NCBI GenBank assembly: GCA_900470775.1
Contig: UCBZ01000018.1
Coordinates: forward strand, 1-64,000
DNA length: 64,000 nt
Source of the DNA: Hyphomicrobiales bacterium
GTDB taxonomy: Bacteria; Pseudomonadota; Alphaproteobacteria; Rhizobiales; Beijerinckiaceae
Direction of reading: 5' to 3'
Shown here: positions 37,775 through 49,771 of the stretch, in pieces
Position numbering within the stretch: the first letter of the stretch is position 1
How the letters are laid out: the number at the start of each line of letters is the position of its first letter
Made by a program: the position numbers and the translations under genes
The notes under the pieces: generated by a model
Database searches by the model: none
Told to the model about the DNA's origin: nothing
What the model saw: the letters and a program-made list of their open reading frames with translations, nothing else

Positions 37775-39922
37775 ATGAACGACCGGACGAGACGGGCTGA
37801 GCGGCGCGAGCCCTCCTTCGCACAAGGACGAGGCGAAAGCCGCGACGACTTCGACATGCGCCTCTCAGATGACGACCGTCCCGCACGTGGCCATCGCGCT
37901 CCACCGCGCCAGGAATCCCGCAACCAGCCGCGACGCGACAAGCGCAGTGGCGGAGGTGGCGGCCGGCGGCGTGGACGCAGGGGCCGCTCCCTCCTCGGCG
38001 GCCTGTTCTACTGGACGATGGTGCTCGGCCTGTGGTGCGCCATCGGGCTTGGTGGGCTCGTCGCCTATCACGCCGCGCAGTTGCCGCCGATCAACCAGCT
38101 CACGGTGCCGAAGCGGCCGCCCAACATCGCGATCCTGGCCGCCGACGGCTCGCTGCTCGCCAATCGCGGCGAGACGGGCGGGCGCACCATCACCATCGGC
38201 GAGGTGCCACCCTATCTGCCCAAGGCCTTCGTGGCGATCGAGGACAAGCGTTTCTACGATCACTTCGGCATCGACCCGGTCGGCCTGGCGCGCGCCATGG
38301 TCAACAATCTGCGCCGCAGCGGCGGCGTCCAGGGCGGCTCGACGCTGACCCAGCAGCTCGCCAAGAACCTGTTCCTGACGCAGGAGCGCACCGCCGCACG
38401 CAAGATCCAGGAGGCGATCCTGGCGCTCTGGCTGGAGCGGACCTATTCCAAGGACCAGATCCTCGAACTCTATCTCAACCGGGTCTATTTCGGCTCTGGC
38501 GCCTATGGCGTCGAGGCGGCGGCGCAGCGCTACTTCAACAAGTCGGCGCGCTCGGTCACGATCGCCGAAGCCGCGATGCTGGCCGGCCTCGTGCAGGCCC
38601 CCTCGCGTCTGGCGCCCAACCGCAATCCGGAAGCCGCCGAGAAGCGGGCCCAACTCGTGATCGCGGCGATGGCGGATCAGGGGCTGATCTCGCAGGCCTC
38701 GGCCAAGACGGCGCTGGTCGCTCCCGCCGAAGCCTCCGAACGCGTCGGCGCCGGCTCGGTCAACTATGCCGCCGACTACGTCATGGACGTGCTCGACGAT
38801 TTCATCGGCGCGGTCGAGGGCGACGTTACCGTGCTGACCACGATCGACCCGAAGCTGCAGGCCTCCGCCGAGACAATCCTGGTCGAGGCGCTGAATGCGC
38901 AAGGCGCCAAGCAGGGTGTCGGACAGGGCGCCGTGGTCTCGATGACGCCCGACGGCGCGATCCGCGCGCTGATCGGCGGGCGCGACTACACCAAGAGCCA
39001 GTTCAACCGCGCCACGGCGGCCAAGCGCCAGCCGGGCTCGTCCTTCAAGCCCTTCGTCTACCTGACCGCGCTGGAACAGGGCCTGACGCCGGACACGATC
39101 CGCGACGATTCGCCGGTGACGATCAAAGGCTGGACGCCGGAGAACAACAGCCGGACCTATCGCGGCCCGGTGACGCTGCAGACGGCGTTCGCGCATTCGC
39201 TCAACACGATCGCGGTCAAGCTGAACCAGGAGGTGACGCCCCGCGAGGCGGTGCGTACGGCGCAGCGGCTCGGCATCTCCTCGGCGCTGCAGGCCAACCC
39301 CTCGCTGGCGCTGGGCACCTCCGAAGTGACGCCGGTCGAGCTCACCACCGCCTATGCCACCTTCGCCAATGGCGGGCAGGCGGTGCTGCCCTATGTCATC
39401 CGCGAGGTGAAGTCGCTCTCGGGCAAGGTGATCTACGCCCGCAAGGGCACGGGCTTCGGCGCCGTGGTGCAGCCGCAGACACTGGCGATGATGAATTCCA
39501 TGTTCCATGAGGTCATGGTCAGCGGCACCGGCAGCAAGGCCAACATCGCCGGCTGGGAGGTCGGCGGCAAATCCGGCACGACGCAGGATTTCCGCGACGC
39601 CTGGTTCGTCGGCTTCACGGCCCGGCTGGTGACCTCGGTGTGGCTCGGTAATGACGACAACAGCACGATGAAGCGCGTCTTCGGCAGCGGCCTGCCCGCC
39701 GATATCTGGGCCAGATACATGCGCGCCGCCCATGCCGGAATGCAGCCGGCGCCGCTGCCGGGCGGGCTCTGGCATGGCGCGCCGAAGTCGATCTTCGACG
39801 GCGGCGCACCCGTCGCCGGCGGAAGGCCGCCGGCCAATACCCAGACGGCCGACAGCGACCGCGCCTGGATCCCGCCGGCGCCGCAGGAGAAGAACTTCCT
39901 GGAACGGCTGTTCGGCGGCTGA
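37775..39922 (+). CDS. Class A penicillin-binding protein, PBP1A-like
   Basis: This 715-residue bifunctional murein synthase has a long cytoplasmic tail rich in Arg, Asp and Gly (about 1-68), a membrane anchor (LLGGLFYWTMVLGLWCAIGLGGLVAYHA), a GT51 glycosyltransferase (FVAIEDKRFYDHFGIDPVGLARA, QGGSTLTQQLAKNLFLT) and a transpeptidase. The transpeptidase has SxxK at 422-425 (PGSSFKPF), SLN (AHSLNTIAVKL) and KSGTT. It polymerises and cross-links peptidoglycan in the periplasm. The length is near that of short PBP1A/PBP1C-like forms common in Rhizobiales. Confidence 0.92.
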   Translation: MNDRTRRAERREPSFAQGRGESRDDFDMRLSDDDRPARGHRAPPRQESRNQPRRDKRSGGGGGRRRGRRGRSLLGGLFYWTMVLGLWCAIGLGGLVAYHAAQLPPINQLTVPKRPPNIAILAADGSLLANRGETGGRTITIGEVPPYLPKAFVAIEDKRFYDHFGIDPVGLARAMVNNLRRSGGVQGGSTLTQQLAKNLFLTQERTAARKIQEAILALWLERTYSKDQILELYLNRVYFGSGAYGVEAAAQRYFNKSARSVTIAEAAMLAGLVQAPSRLAPNRNPEAAEKRAQLVIAAMADQGLISQASAKTALVAPAEASERVGAGSVNYAADYVMDVLDDFIGAVEGDVTVLTTIDPKLQASAETILVEALNAQGAKQGVGQGAVVSMTPDGAIRALIGGRDYTKSQFNRATAAKRQPGSSFKPFVYLTALEQGLTPDTIRDDSPVTIKGWTPENNSRTYRGPVTLQTAFAHSLNTIAVKLNQEVTPREAVRTAQRLGISSALQANPSLALGTSEVTPVELTTAYATFANGGQAVLPYVIREVKSLSGKVIYARKGTGFGAVVQPQTLAMMNSMFHEVMVSGTGSKANIAGWEVGGKSGTTQDFRDAWFVGFTARLVTSVWLGNDDNSTMKRVFGSGLPADIWARYMRAAHAGMQPAPLPGGLWHGAPKSIFDGGAPVAGGRPPANTQTADSDRAWIPPAPQEKNFLERLFGG

Positions 39923-39926
39923 TCCG

Positions 39927-41123
39927 TCAGCCCTTCGCCGCCCGCACGGCAGCGCTCGCCTTGAACAGGACGAGCGCAGCGACCCCGATCGCCGACATCA
40001 CCAGCGGCAGGGGCAGCGCGCCGCTTTTCAGCGCGTGACCGACAAGAAGACCGATACAGGCCGAGAACAGCATCTGGCAGAGGCCGGTGAAGGATGAGGC
40101 CGCGCCCGCGCGATCCGGGAACGGCATCATCGCCGAGGCCTGGGCTTGGGGCATGGTGAGCCCAACGCCGCAGGCATAAAGCGCCATCGGAACCACGACT
40201 CCCAGTGGCCCGCCAAAGCCGCTGGCGACGCAGACCAGCATGGTCAGCCCGCCCCCAGCGAGGCAACGCACGCCGAGCGCGATGACGCCGTCCATGCCGC
40301 GCCTGCCGACCAGACGCTGGGCGATGATCGTGCCGAGAATAAAGCCGAGCACGGCGAAGCCGAAGGACAGCCCGTACTGCACCGGCGTCAGGCCATGGAT
40401 GTCGATCAGCACGAAGGACGAGCCGGAGATGAAGGCGAACAGCCCGCCATAGGCCAGCGCGGTCAGCCCGACATAGACGCGGAAGGCGCGGTTTTCCAGC
40501 AATGTGCCGAAGCCGCGGAAGATCGCCATGAGGGAGAGCGGCTCGCGCGAGCGGCTCCGGACGGTCTCGGGCAGGAAGACGCCTACCACCGCAGCGAGCA
40601 GCGCGGCAAAGCCAAGCGAGGCGACGAAGGTCGAGCGCCAGCCGAAGGCCTGCTGCAGCACCCCGCCGAGCACCGGCGCAATCGCCGGCACCAGCCCCAT
40701 GATCATGCCCATGCGCGCCAGTTCGCGGCCGGCACGCGCCCCCTCATAGAGATCGCGCACCATGGCGCGGCCAAGCACGATCGGGCCCGACGCGCCAAGG
40801 GCCTGAACCGCGCGGGCGATGGTCAGGGCCTCGATCGAGGGCGCAAAGGCGCAGGCTAGCGTCGCCGCCATGAAGATGCCGAGCCCCGTCAGCAGCACCG
40901 GTTTGCGGCCGAGCCTGTCGGAGAGCGGCCCCCAGAGAATCTGGCCACCGGCAAAGCCGAAGAGGAAGGCGGACAGCGTCGCCTGCGCGCCGGCGACATC
41001 GGTCACCATCACGCTGACGATATCTGGCAGGGAGGGCAGGTAGAAATCGGTCGAGAGCGGGCCGAGCGCCGTCAGCATGGCGAGGACGGCGGTCATCGCC
41101 AGCGTGTCAGGGCGGAGTTTCAT
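39927..41123 (-). CDS. Bcr/CflA family multidrug MFS transporter
   Basis: This 398-residue 12-helix transporter opens KLRPDTLAMTAVLAMLTALGPLSTDFYLPSLPDIVSVM, the Bcr/CflA N-terminus. It has motif A LWGPLSDRLGRKPVLLTGLGIF and the ARAVQALGASGPIVLGRAMVRDLYEG segment typical of drug:H+ antiporters of this group. It probably exports toxic or signalling small molecules across the inner membrane. It ends 4 bases from the convergent PBP gene. Confidence 0.92.
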   Translation of the reverse strand: MKLRPDTLAMTAVLAMLTALGPLSTDFYLPSLPDIVSVMVTDVAGAQATLSAFLFGFAGGQILWGPLSDRLGRKPVLLTGLGIFMAATLACAFAPSIEALTIARAVQALGASGPIVLGRAMVRDLYEGARAGRELARMGMIMGLVPAIAPVLGGVLQQAFGWRSTFVASLGFAALLAAVVGVFLPETVRSRSREPLSLMAIFRGFGTLLENRAFRVYVGLTALAYGGLFAFISGSSFVLIDIHGLTPVQYGLSFGFAVLGFILGTIIAQRLVGRRGMDGVIALGVRCLAGGGLTMLVCVASGFGGPLGVVVPMALYACGVGLTMPQAQASAMMPFPDRAGAASSFTGLCQMLFSACIGLLVGHALKSGALPLPLVMSAIGVAALVLFKASAAVRAAKG

Positions 41124-41199
41124 GGGATGGGCGGCCTTGCGTGAACGGCAGGCGGCTGTCTAGGCCCAGCCCGTCAGACTGTCGAGGTTTGGCCGCCGC

Positions 41200-41940
41200 C
41201 TACCCGAACGCGTGCAGCCCGGCGCCGTGGCGCTTGAGCCAGGCCTCGGCCTCCTCGGTGCGCGGGCAGAGCCGATGCGTCAGGGCCCAGAACCGGTGCG
41301 AATGGTTCATTTCCTTGAGGTGGGCGACCTCATGGGCGGCGAGATAATCCAGCACCAGCGGCGGGGCCAGGATCAGCCGCCAGGAGAAGTTCAGATGCCC
41401 TTGCGAGGAGCATGAGCCCCAGCGGCTGGTGGTGTCGCGGATCGTGATCTTGCGGGCGGGGATGCCGAGCGCCGCGGTATGCCGGCGCACCGCCTCCTCC
41501 AGATCCTCCAGCGCGGCGCGGCGCAGGAAATCCTTGATCCGGCGCGGGACATGGGCGCTCTCGCCGGCAACGGCGAGGATCGGCTGATCGTCCTGGTCGA
41601 CCGTCGCATGGGTGACGCCGCGCGCCTTCGACCAATGCACGATGCGGTGCGGCTTGCCGCGGAACGGCACGATCTGGCCGGGCTCGAAGGGTACGCCGAG
41701 CGGGCGCTTGGCCACCCGCGCCGCGATCCAGCCGCCATGATTCTCGGCGAAAAGCCGCCCCGTGGCGAAATCGGCGCGTTCGGGCAGCGTCAGGGTGATC
41801 TCGCCGGTGGCCTGCGAGACGCGCAGCGTCATCCGGCGCGCGCTTGCCCGGCGCTTGACCGCCACGGGATAGAGCATGCCGCCATGGGGCACCTCGATCC
41901 GCTCCGGATCGGGCTTGCGCTTGAACAAAGAGAGCCGCAT
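41200..41940 (-). CDS. YgjP-like (SprT/DUF45) metal-dependent hydrolase
   Basis: This 246-residue protein has the zinc peptidase motif AAHEVAHLKEMNHSHRFWAL (HExxH with a downstream His), preceded by the family block ITIRDTTSRWGSCSSQGHLNFSWRLILAPPLVLDYL and an N-terminal RMTLRVSQATGEITLTLP. This is the YgjP/UTP-pyrophosphatase-type DUF45 family; the physiological substrate is unknown. It lies 76 bases before the MFS gene and 65 bases after thiM. Confidence 0.9.
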   Translation of the reverse strand: MRLSLFKRKPDPERIEVPHGGMLYPVAVKRRASARRMTLRVSQATGEITLTLPERADFATGRLFAENHGGWIAARVAKRPLGVPFEPGQIVPFRGKPHRIVHWSKARGVTHATVDQDDQPILAVAGESAHVPRRIKDFLRRAALEDLEEAVRRHTAALGIPARKITIRDTTSRWGSCSSQGHLNFSWRLILAPPLVLDYLAAHEVAHLKEMNHSHRFWALTHRLCPRTEEAEAWLKRHGAGLHAFG

Positions 41941-42005
41941 CGGCCGCGATTGTGCGGGATTCGTGGCCGATGCGGAAGAGGCTTGTCGGCGCAGCGGCGT
42001 CGCGC

Positions 42006-44665
<2,660 letters not shown>

Positions 44666-44728
44666 TCAGGAGATCCGGCGTCGAAGCGGTCTAGTGCTGT
44701 GATGCGACGCAGGTATGCCGGCGCCGCG

Positions 44729-44815
<87 letters not shown>

Positions 44816-44857
44816 CGATCCGAAGATTAGGCGGGTCAATGACGATACGCAACCGCC

Positions 44858-45055
44858 TCAGGCGGTGATGTCGACGGCCTGTCCCTGGCCAGCCGGCAAG
44901 CTCGCCTGAGTCTGTTCCACGCTTTGCTGAAGCAAAGCGACGACTGCCTGGTCGGACGCCGCCTGCTGACGCAGCATTTCGGTCTGCAGAGCCTGCTGCG
45001 TCGAAGTGGCTTGCGCCACGGCGAAGCTCTGCGCGATGGCTAGGGAATCACTCAT
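44858..45055 (-). CDS. Small YjfB-like putative motility protein
   Basis: This 65-residue protein begins MSDSLAIAQSFAVAQATSTQQALQ and ends LPAGQGQAVDITA. The amphipathic alanine/glutamine-rich helix followed by a short Gly and a terminal Val-Asp-Ile resembles the YjfB-type putative motility family (usually ~60 residues, ending in a similar LGxxIDIxx tail). There is a strong GGAGG 7 bases before ATG 45055. No flagellar gene is nearby. The family call is from pattern memory. Confidence 0.6.
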   Translation of the reverse strand: MSDSLAIAQSFAVAQATSTQQALQTEMLRQQAASDQAVVALLQQSVEQTQASLPAGQGQAVDITA

Positions 45056-45143
45056 GAACGCGCCTCCTGCCACTGGCATAGGCTGAGGACATTGAGCGAT
45101 CGTAAATCAGGACCGGCGAAGGCGTTCTTTCTGCCCAATGCTC

Positions 45144-45440
45144 TCAGGGCGCGATGATCGATTGAACCGGGCGCGGCATCGGCACCTCGCGGTCCGGCCG
45201 GGGCTGCGCGATCTGCGCCTGCTGGCGACGCTCGATCCGGCCGCGCGTGATCGCGCTTTCGACAAGGGCCGCATCGGGATCGATCCTGACAGGCGCGGGT
45301 GCGACCGTCGCGGCGGGGATGTGCGGGCGAGACATCGGCGGTAACGGAGCCACCACCATGGTTTGCGCCGTGGCGATGGCGGGGATGGCGACCATCCCGG
45401 TCAACAGGGCACCGGCCAACAGGTTGCTGTGAACATGCAT
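45144..45440 (-). CDS. Secreted hypothetical protein
   Basis: This 98-residue protein has a signal peptide (MHVHSNLLAGALLTGMVAIPAIATAQ, cleavage likely after ATA) and a Pro/Ala/Arg-rich mature part (PHIPAATVAPAPVRIDPDAALVESAITRGRIERRQQAQ). I do not recognise a family. AAAGGAGC lies 6 bases before ATG 45440. It is probably periplasmic and perhaps lineage-specific. It is separated from the OmpA-like gene by a terminator. Confidence 0.65.
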   Translation of the reverse strand: MHVHSNLLAGALLTGMVAIPAIATAQTMVVAPLPPMSRPHIPAATVAPAPVRIDPDAALVESAITRGRIERRQQAQIAQPRPDREVPMPRPVQSIIAP

Positions 45441-45536
45441 CGGCTTGCTCCTTTGTCGTCTCACCCCACGGCCCGAAATGGCCTTGTTTTGGATAAAACG
45501 ACGCGGGCGCCTTGGTGGTTCCGCAGGTGCGGCATC

Positions 45537-45563
45537 AAAAAGGCCGCCTCGCGGCGGCCTTTT
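45537..45563. terminator. Terminator of the OmpA-like gene
   Basis: AAAAAGGCCGCC, TCGC loop, GGCGGCCTTTT form a perfect stem with an A-run and a T-run, so it can act in both directions. It lies between the OmpA-like gene (ending 45588) and the small secreted protein gene. Confidence 0.88.
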
Positions 45564-45587
45564 CCTTGGTCTTCCGGATTTGCCCCG

Positions 45588-47561
45588 TCAGCCACCCTGC
45601 CCGGCCAGCAGCGGTGTGATGCGCCTGAGCGTGACGCGCCGGTTCTGGCGCTCGGCCTCCTGCGTCGGGACCTTGAGGTACTGCTCGCCATAGCCTTGCG
45701 TCGTCAGGTTCTCGGGCGGCACGCCGAAATCCTTCGTCAGGATCTCGGCGACGGACTGGGCCCGGCTATCCGAGAGTGACAGGTTGTCGACGTCGGGGCC
45801 GACGGCATCGGTATGACCCTCGACCAGGAAGACCTCGTTCGGCGAGCGCTGCAGCGCCCGGCGGATCGATTCCGCGATGACCGACAGGCGCTGCGCCTGA
45901 CCGGCCGGGACAGCCCAGGAACCCGACTCGAAGGTCACGGTGTCGATGTCGACGCTGCGCATCCGGGCGCGCAAATCCGGCGAATAGCGGACTTCGTCAA
46001 GCGTGTAGCGGCGCGGGATCGGCGCGACCGGCGGCGCGACCATGGTCTCGTAGATCAGCTCCTGATCGGCCTGCTCGGCATCGACGATGTAGCGCTCGCG
46101 CGGGATGCGCAGCGCCGGCCGTTCGAGCACGACGATCTCATCCGAGAAGCGATCGCTCGGCCGGTCTCGCCGGGTGTTGTCGATGATGACGATCTCGCGC
46201 CCTTCGCGGTCGAGCCGGGTGCGCCGGATCAGCCGGCCATCGGCGTCGGTCACGGTGACGATGCGGCTGCCGTCGGCGCGCTCGAAGACGGTGCGGTTCT
46301 CGTCGCCGCGCCGCTCGGTGCGGCCTTCCAGGCCGAGATCGCGGAAGCGCTGCGACTCGTCGCGGCGGATGATCGTCCGGTCATCGTCGCGGATGATGGT
46401 GCGGCCGGGCTCGCGGATGATGGTGACATCGCCTTCGCGCCGCTCCTCGCGGCGGCCGCGCACATCCTCGAGCCGATTGGCGCCTTGCGTCGCCATGATG
46501 CCGCCGATCACGCCGGCGCCGATCCCGATGGCAGCTGCGCCACCGAGCCCGATACCGCCGCGGCGGCCCTGACGCGAGTCCGCGGCCGGCGGCTGGCCGG
46601 GGGCGGAAGGCTGGCCGGGGGCCAGCGCGGGAGCGGGAGCAGAAGGTTGGCCGGGAGCCGTGCCAGGAGCCACCGGAGGGGCGGCCTGCGTCTGGCCAGG
46701 GCGAGGCTGGCCGTCACGCGGCGGGGGCGGAGCACCGGGTACCCTGCCCGCTGGCGGGACGGCTGGTGCGGTCTGCGGCGCTGGAGCAGGAGCGGCCGAG
46801 GGCTGTGTCGGCGCTGCTGGCGGAGGAGCGGCCTGCGCCGGGGCCGGCGGCACGGGTGCTGACTGGGTCTGGGGCGCCGGGGCCGGCGCCGTGCGCGGCG
46901 CGGCCGGGGCGCCGGGCCGAGCCGGCGCGGGTTGCGGGGCTGTGCTCGGCGGCGCCGCCGGCACAGAAGGAGCGGGGGCGGGCTGCGGTGCGCGCTGGGC
47001 GGGAGCCGCGGCCGGGGGAACCGGGCGTGCGGGATCGGCACCCGGCGGACGCGGCGGCGTCGGACGGACAGTAGGTTCGCCAGTCGCGGGCGGCACGGGT
47101 ATCGGCCGGGCGGCGGGCTGGCCCGGAGCGGGAGCAACTGGCGCAGTGATCGGCGGCGCGGCGCGCGGCATCGGCGGGTCGCGCCGGGGCTCTGGCGCGG
47201 CGCTGGGTGGCGCGGATGGCGGTGGCGCAGCCTGTGCCGGCACCGGAGGACGCGGGGCCGCGGGCGGAGCCGCAGACGGGGCTGGAGGCGCAGCCGGGCG
47301 CTGCACCGCGGGAAGCGGACCGGCCGGAGACGGCGCGCGCGGAGCCGGCGCGCCGGGCGCCGTGGGAGCGCCGGGAGCACGCGGACCGCCAGGCGCGCGC
47401 TCACGGCGCGGCTGCCCAGGCTGATCGTCGGCCGGCGGAGGCGCCTGAGCGAGCTCGAAGGATGGGGGGAGCGTGATCGCCGGAGCCGCAAAGCCGCCTT
47501 GCGACAGGACGACCGCGGGGAGGATGGTCCCGACCAGAAGCCAGTTCTTGCTGCGCGTCAT
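45588..47561 (-). CDS. OmpA-family protein with long Pro/Ala-rich region
   Basis: This 657-residue envelope protein has a signal sequence (MTRSKNWLLVGTILPAVVLSQGGFAAPA) and a ~300-residue Pro/Ala-rich, low-complexity stretch (about 35-340). A glycine-zipper-like hydrophobic segment follows (IGLGGAAAIGIGAGVIGGIMA), then a charged Arg/Asp region with repeated TIIRE/TIIRDD units, and a C-terminal OmpA peptidoglycan-binding domain (VTFESGSWAVPAGQAQRLSVIAESI, VEGHTDAVGPDVDNLSLSDSRAQSVAEIL, RRVTL). It probably tethers the outer membrane or periplasm to peptidoglycan. The ATG at 47561 follows AGGAAACGG. High GC makes its other frames open, which should be ignored. Confidence 0.9.
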   Translation of the reverse strand: MTRSKNWLLVGTILPAVVLSQGGFAAPAITLPPSFELAQAPPPADDQPGQPRRERAPGGPRAPGAPTAPGAPAPRAPSPAGPLPAVQRPAAPPAPSAAPPAAPRPPVPAQAAPPPSAPPSAAPEPRRDPPMPRAAPPITAPVAPAPGQPAARPIPVPPATGEPTVRPTPPRPPGADPARPVPPAAAPAQRAPQPAPAPSVPAAPPSTAPQPAPARPGAPAAPRTAPAPAPQTQSAPVPPAPAQAAPPPAAPTQPSAAPAPAPQTAPAVPPAGRVPGAPPPPRDGQPRPGQTQAAPPVAPGTAPGQPSAPAPALAPGQPSAPGQPPAADSRQGRRGGIGLGGAAAIGIGAGVIGGIMATQGANRLEDVRGRREERREGDVTIIREPGRTIIRDDDRTIIRRDESQRFRDLGLEGRTERRGDENRTVFERADGSRIVTVTDADGRLIRRTRLDREGREIVIIDNTRRDRPSDRFSDEIVVLERPALRIPRERYIVDAEQADQELIYETMVAPPVAPIPRRYTLDEVRYSPDLRARMRSVDIDTVTFESGSWAVPAGQAQRLSVIAESIRRALQRSPNEVFLVEGHTDAVGPDVDNLSLSDSRAQSVAEILTKDFGVPPENLTTQGYGEQYLKVPTQEAERQNRRVTLRRITPLLAGQGG

Positions 47562-47830
47562 GATGTCCGTTTCCTGTTCAACTGCGAGCAAGAACGCACC
47601 GGATGCGCTGAACCCGTCCTGAACCAAAAACGGCGGAAATCGGGCTTGGTTCCGCCCCGCTGCTGATTTGCCAGCGTCACGCCAGACCTGGCGGCATCCG
47701 CGACCGGGCGGTGGCGGACGCCTTTCCGGTTGTACCGCGCGGAACAGGCAAGCGCCGCCTCGCCCCGTAAATCCTCCTCCGACAGCAACGCTCCATTCCG
47801 GGGCGGGCGACGTTCGAAGGACCCACCATC

Positions 47831-48226
47831 ATGTATGCTTCCAGACACGACGACGATTGCATGGGCTGCGCCGGGCCGGCGCGGCAGGCGTGCAAAGTCC
47901 GGCCCAGCATCCGGCCTCTTGCTCCCGCCCTCCCAACCGGCTTGGCCCGCACCTCGGCCCAGACCTCGGCCCTGCTCGGCGACCAGCTCCGCTTCGAGGT
48001 CAACGGGCCTTTCGACGGCGCCAACGCCGAACCGAGGCGTTCCAACTGGATCTCGCGCCTCCGCGCCGGCCTCGCCGCTTTCCGCCACAAAGCTGCGGAG
48101 CGGCGGCGCAATCGCCAGATCGCCCGCGAATTGTCTGTGCTCGACGACCGCACGCTCCGGGATATCGGCCTCAGCCGGTTCGATATCGACGCGGCCATCG
48201 CCCGCACGCGGCGGGGCGGGCGCTGA
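47831..48226 (+). CDS. DUF1127 (YjiS-like) protein with N-terminal extension
   Basis: The last ~45 residues (AAERRRNRQIARELSVLDDRTLRDIGLSRFDIDAAIA) are a canonical DUF1127 motif, which in Rhizobiales and Rhodobacter proteins acts in RNA metabolism and stress. The 131-residue product is longer than the usual 40-70. Its N-terminal half has a Cys cluster (DDDCMGCAGPARQAC) and is otherwise unrecognised. GAAGGA precedes ATG 47831. The TPR gene follows 51 bases later, possibly as one operon. Confidence 0.75.
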   Translation: MYASRHDDDCMGCAGPARQACKVRPSIRPLAPALPTGLARTSAQTSALLGDQLRFEVNGPFDGANAEPRRSNWISRLRAGLAAFRHKAAERRRNRQIARELSVLDDRTLRDIGLSRFDIDAAIARTRRGGR

Positions 48227-48277
48227 CGCCGCCCGCACTCCCGCATTTCCCCAAAACCCATCCAAGGTATCAGACCG

Positions 48278-49618
48278 ATGTTTTCCCAAGACCATCACGG
48301 CAACGCGCTTTCAGGCGCGAGCCACACTGCAGCCGACGCCTTTTCACAGGCGGTCTCCCAGTTCGCGATCTTCTCTGGCGACCCCGTCGGCGCTGGCGAA
48401 GCGATCATCCAGGACGAGCCCGACTGCGTCATGGCGCATGCGCTCCATGCCTGGCTCTATCTGCTCGGTACCGAGCCGGCCGCCATTCCGGTCGCGCAAC
48501 TGACGATCGAGCGGGCGCTGAAGCTGCCGGCGACGACACGCGAGCGCGGCCATCTCGCAGCGCTCGCCCATCTCAGCGAGGGGCGCTGGCACGAGGCCTC
48601 GCGCGTCATCGAGGATGTCGCGATCGAGAACCCGCGCGACCTGCTTGCCTTGATCGCAGGCCACCAACTCGACTTCTTCACCGGCAATGCCCGGCTGTTG
48701 AAGAACCGCATCGCGCGGGCCCTGCCGGCCTGGTCGCCGGACATGGCCTCGCATCACGCCATGCTCGGCATGCACGCCTTCGGGCTCGAGGAGAACGGCG
48801 AATACGCTCTCGCCGAGAAGCAGGGCCGCGCTGCGCTCGCCGCCGCGCCGGCCGATGGCTGGGCCCGTCATGCGGTGGCGCATGTGCTGGAGATGCAGGG
48901 GCGTCACGACGAGGGCATCGCCTTCATGCGCGACGACATCGCGACCTGGACGCAAGGAAGCTTCCTCGCGGTCCACAACTGGTGGCATCTGGCCCTCTAC
49001 CATCTCGAGCTCGGCGAGATCGACGAGGTGCTGGCGCTGGTCGATGGGCCGATCGCCGGCGGCATGCCGGTGCAGATGCTCGAATTGCTCGACGCCTCCG
49101 CCATGCTGTGGCGGCTGCATCTGCGCGGCATCGATGTCGGCGAACGCTGGACCAGGCTTGCGGAGCATTACGAGGCGCGCTGGACAGCGGGGCTCTACGC
49201 CTTCAACGACCTGCATGCGCTGATGGCGTTCATCGGCGCCGGCCGACGTGACCTCGTCGAGGCCGTGCTGGCGCAGCAGCCGATCGCGGCGCTGTCGGCC
49301 GGCGACAATGCCGGCTTCAGCGGCGATGTCGGCTATCCGCTGATGCGGGCCTTCACGGCCTTCGGCGAGGGGCGCTATGCCGAAGCGGTCCGGCTGATCC
49401 GGCCGGTGCGCCATATCGCGGCGCGCTTCGGCGGCAGCAACGCCCAGCGCGACGTGATCGAGCTGACGCTGATCGAGGCGGCGCTGCGGGCCGGCGACGA
49501 GCCGCTGGCACGCGCGCTGGCGGGGGAGCGGCTGGCCGCCAAGCATGAAAGCCCGCTGGCGCGGCTCTTCGCCCAGCGCGCCGGGCTGACGATCGCGGAG
49601 GTGCCGCTGGTGGCGTAG
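48278..49618 (+). CDS. Tetratricopeptide repeat protein, TTC38-like
   Basis: This 446-residue cytoplasmic-looking protein (no signal peptide) has helical repeat segments such as MAHALHAWLYLLGTE, ERGHLAALAHLSEGRWHEASRVIEDV, DGWARHAVAHVLEMQGRHDEGIAFM and HNWWHLALYHLELGEIDEVLALVD. The HNWWHLALYHLE and HAVAHVLEMQGR motifs are those of the TTC38 group. Its molecular role is unknown; repeats suggest protein binding. A palindromic repeat follows. Confidence 0.85.
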   Translation: MFSQDHHGNALSGASHTAADAFSQAVSQFAIFSGDPVGAGEAIIQDEPDCVMAHALHAWLYLLGTEPAAIPVAQLTIERALKLPATTRERGHLAALAHLSEGRWHEASRVIEDVAIENPRDLLALIAGHQLDFFTGNARLLKNRIARALPAWSPDMASHHAMLGMHAFGLEENGEYALAEKQGRAALAAAPADGWARHAVAHVLEMQGRHDEGIAFMRDDIATWTQGSFLAVHNWWHLALYHLELGEIDEVLALVDGPIAGGMPVQMLELLDASAMLWRLHLRGIDVGERWTRLAEHYEARWTAGLYAFNDLHALMAFIGAGRRDLVEAVLAQQPIAALSAGDNAGFSGDVGYPLMRAFTAFGEGRYAEAVRLIRPVRHIAARFGGSNAQRDVIELTLIEAALRAGDEPLARALAGERLAAKHESPLARLFAQRAGLTIAEVPLVA

Positions 49619-49642
49619 CCTTCCCCAGCGACCCACACGCAC

Positions 49643-49744
49643 CGTCATCCCGGACGCAGCGAAGCGGAGATCCGGGATCCATGCCTGAACCGTTCAGGAA
49701 TGGATCCCGGATCGGCGCGGCTTCGCCGCTTGTCCGGGATGACA
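49643..49744. repeat. Intergenic inverted repeat (GTCATCCCGGAC / GTCCGGGATGACA)
   Basis: Arms CGTCATCCCGGACGCAGCGAAGCGG and CTTCGCCGCTTGTCCGGGATGACA face each other, with an inner GATCCGGGATCCAT / ATGGATCCCGGATC pair. It is the same family as 12674-12780. It lies between the convergent TPR gene and CE4 hydrolase gene. Confidence 0.88.
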
Positions 49745-49771
49745 GCGCATCTCAGAGCCGGCGCAACAATT

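Noticed and set aside
46660-47424. Gly/Ala-rich open frame antisense to the OmpA-like gene
   Set aside because: It is the complement of the Pro/Ala-rich coding tract, and its composition is fully explained by that.
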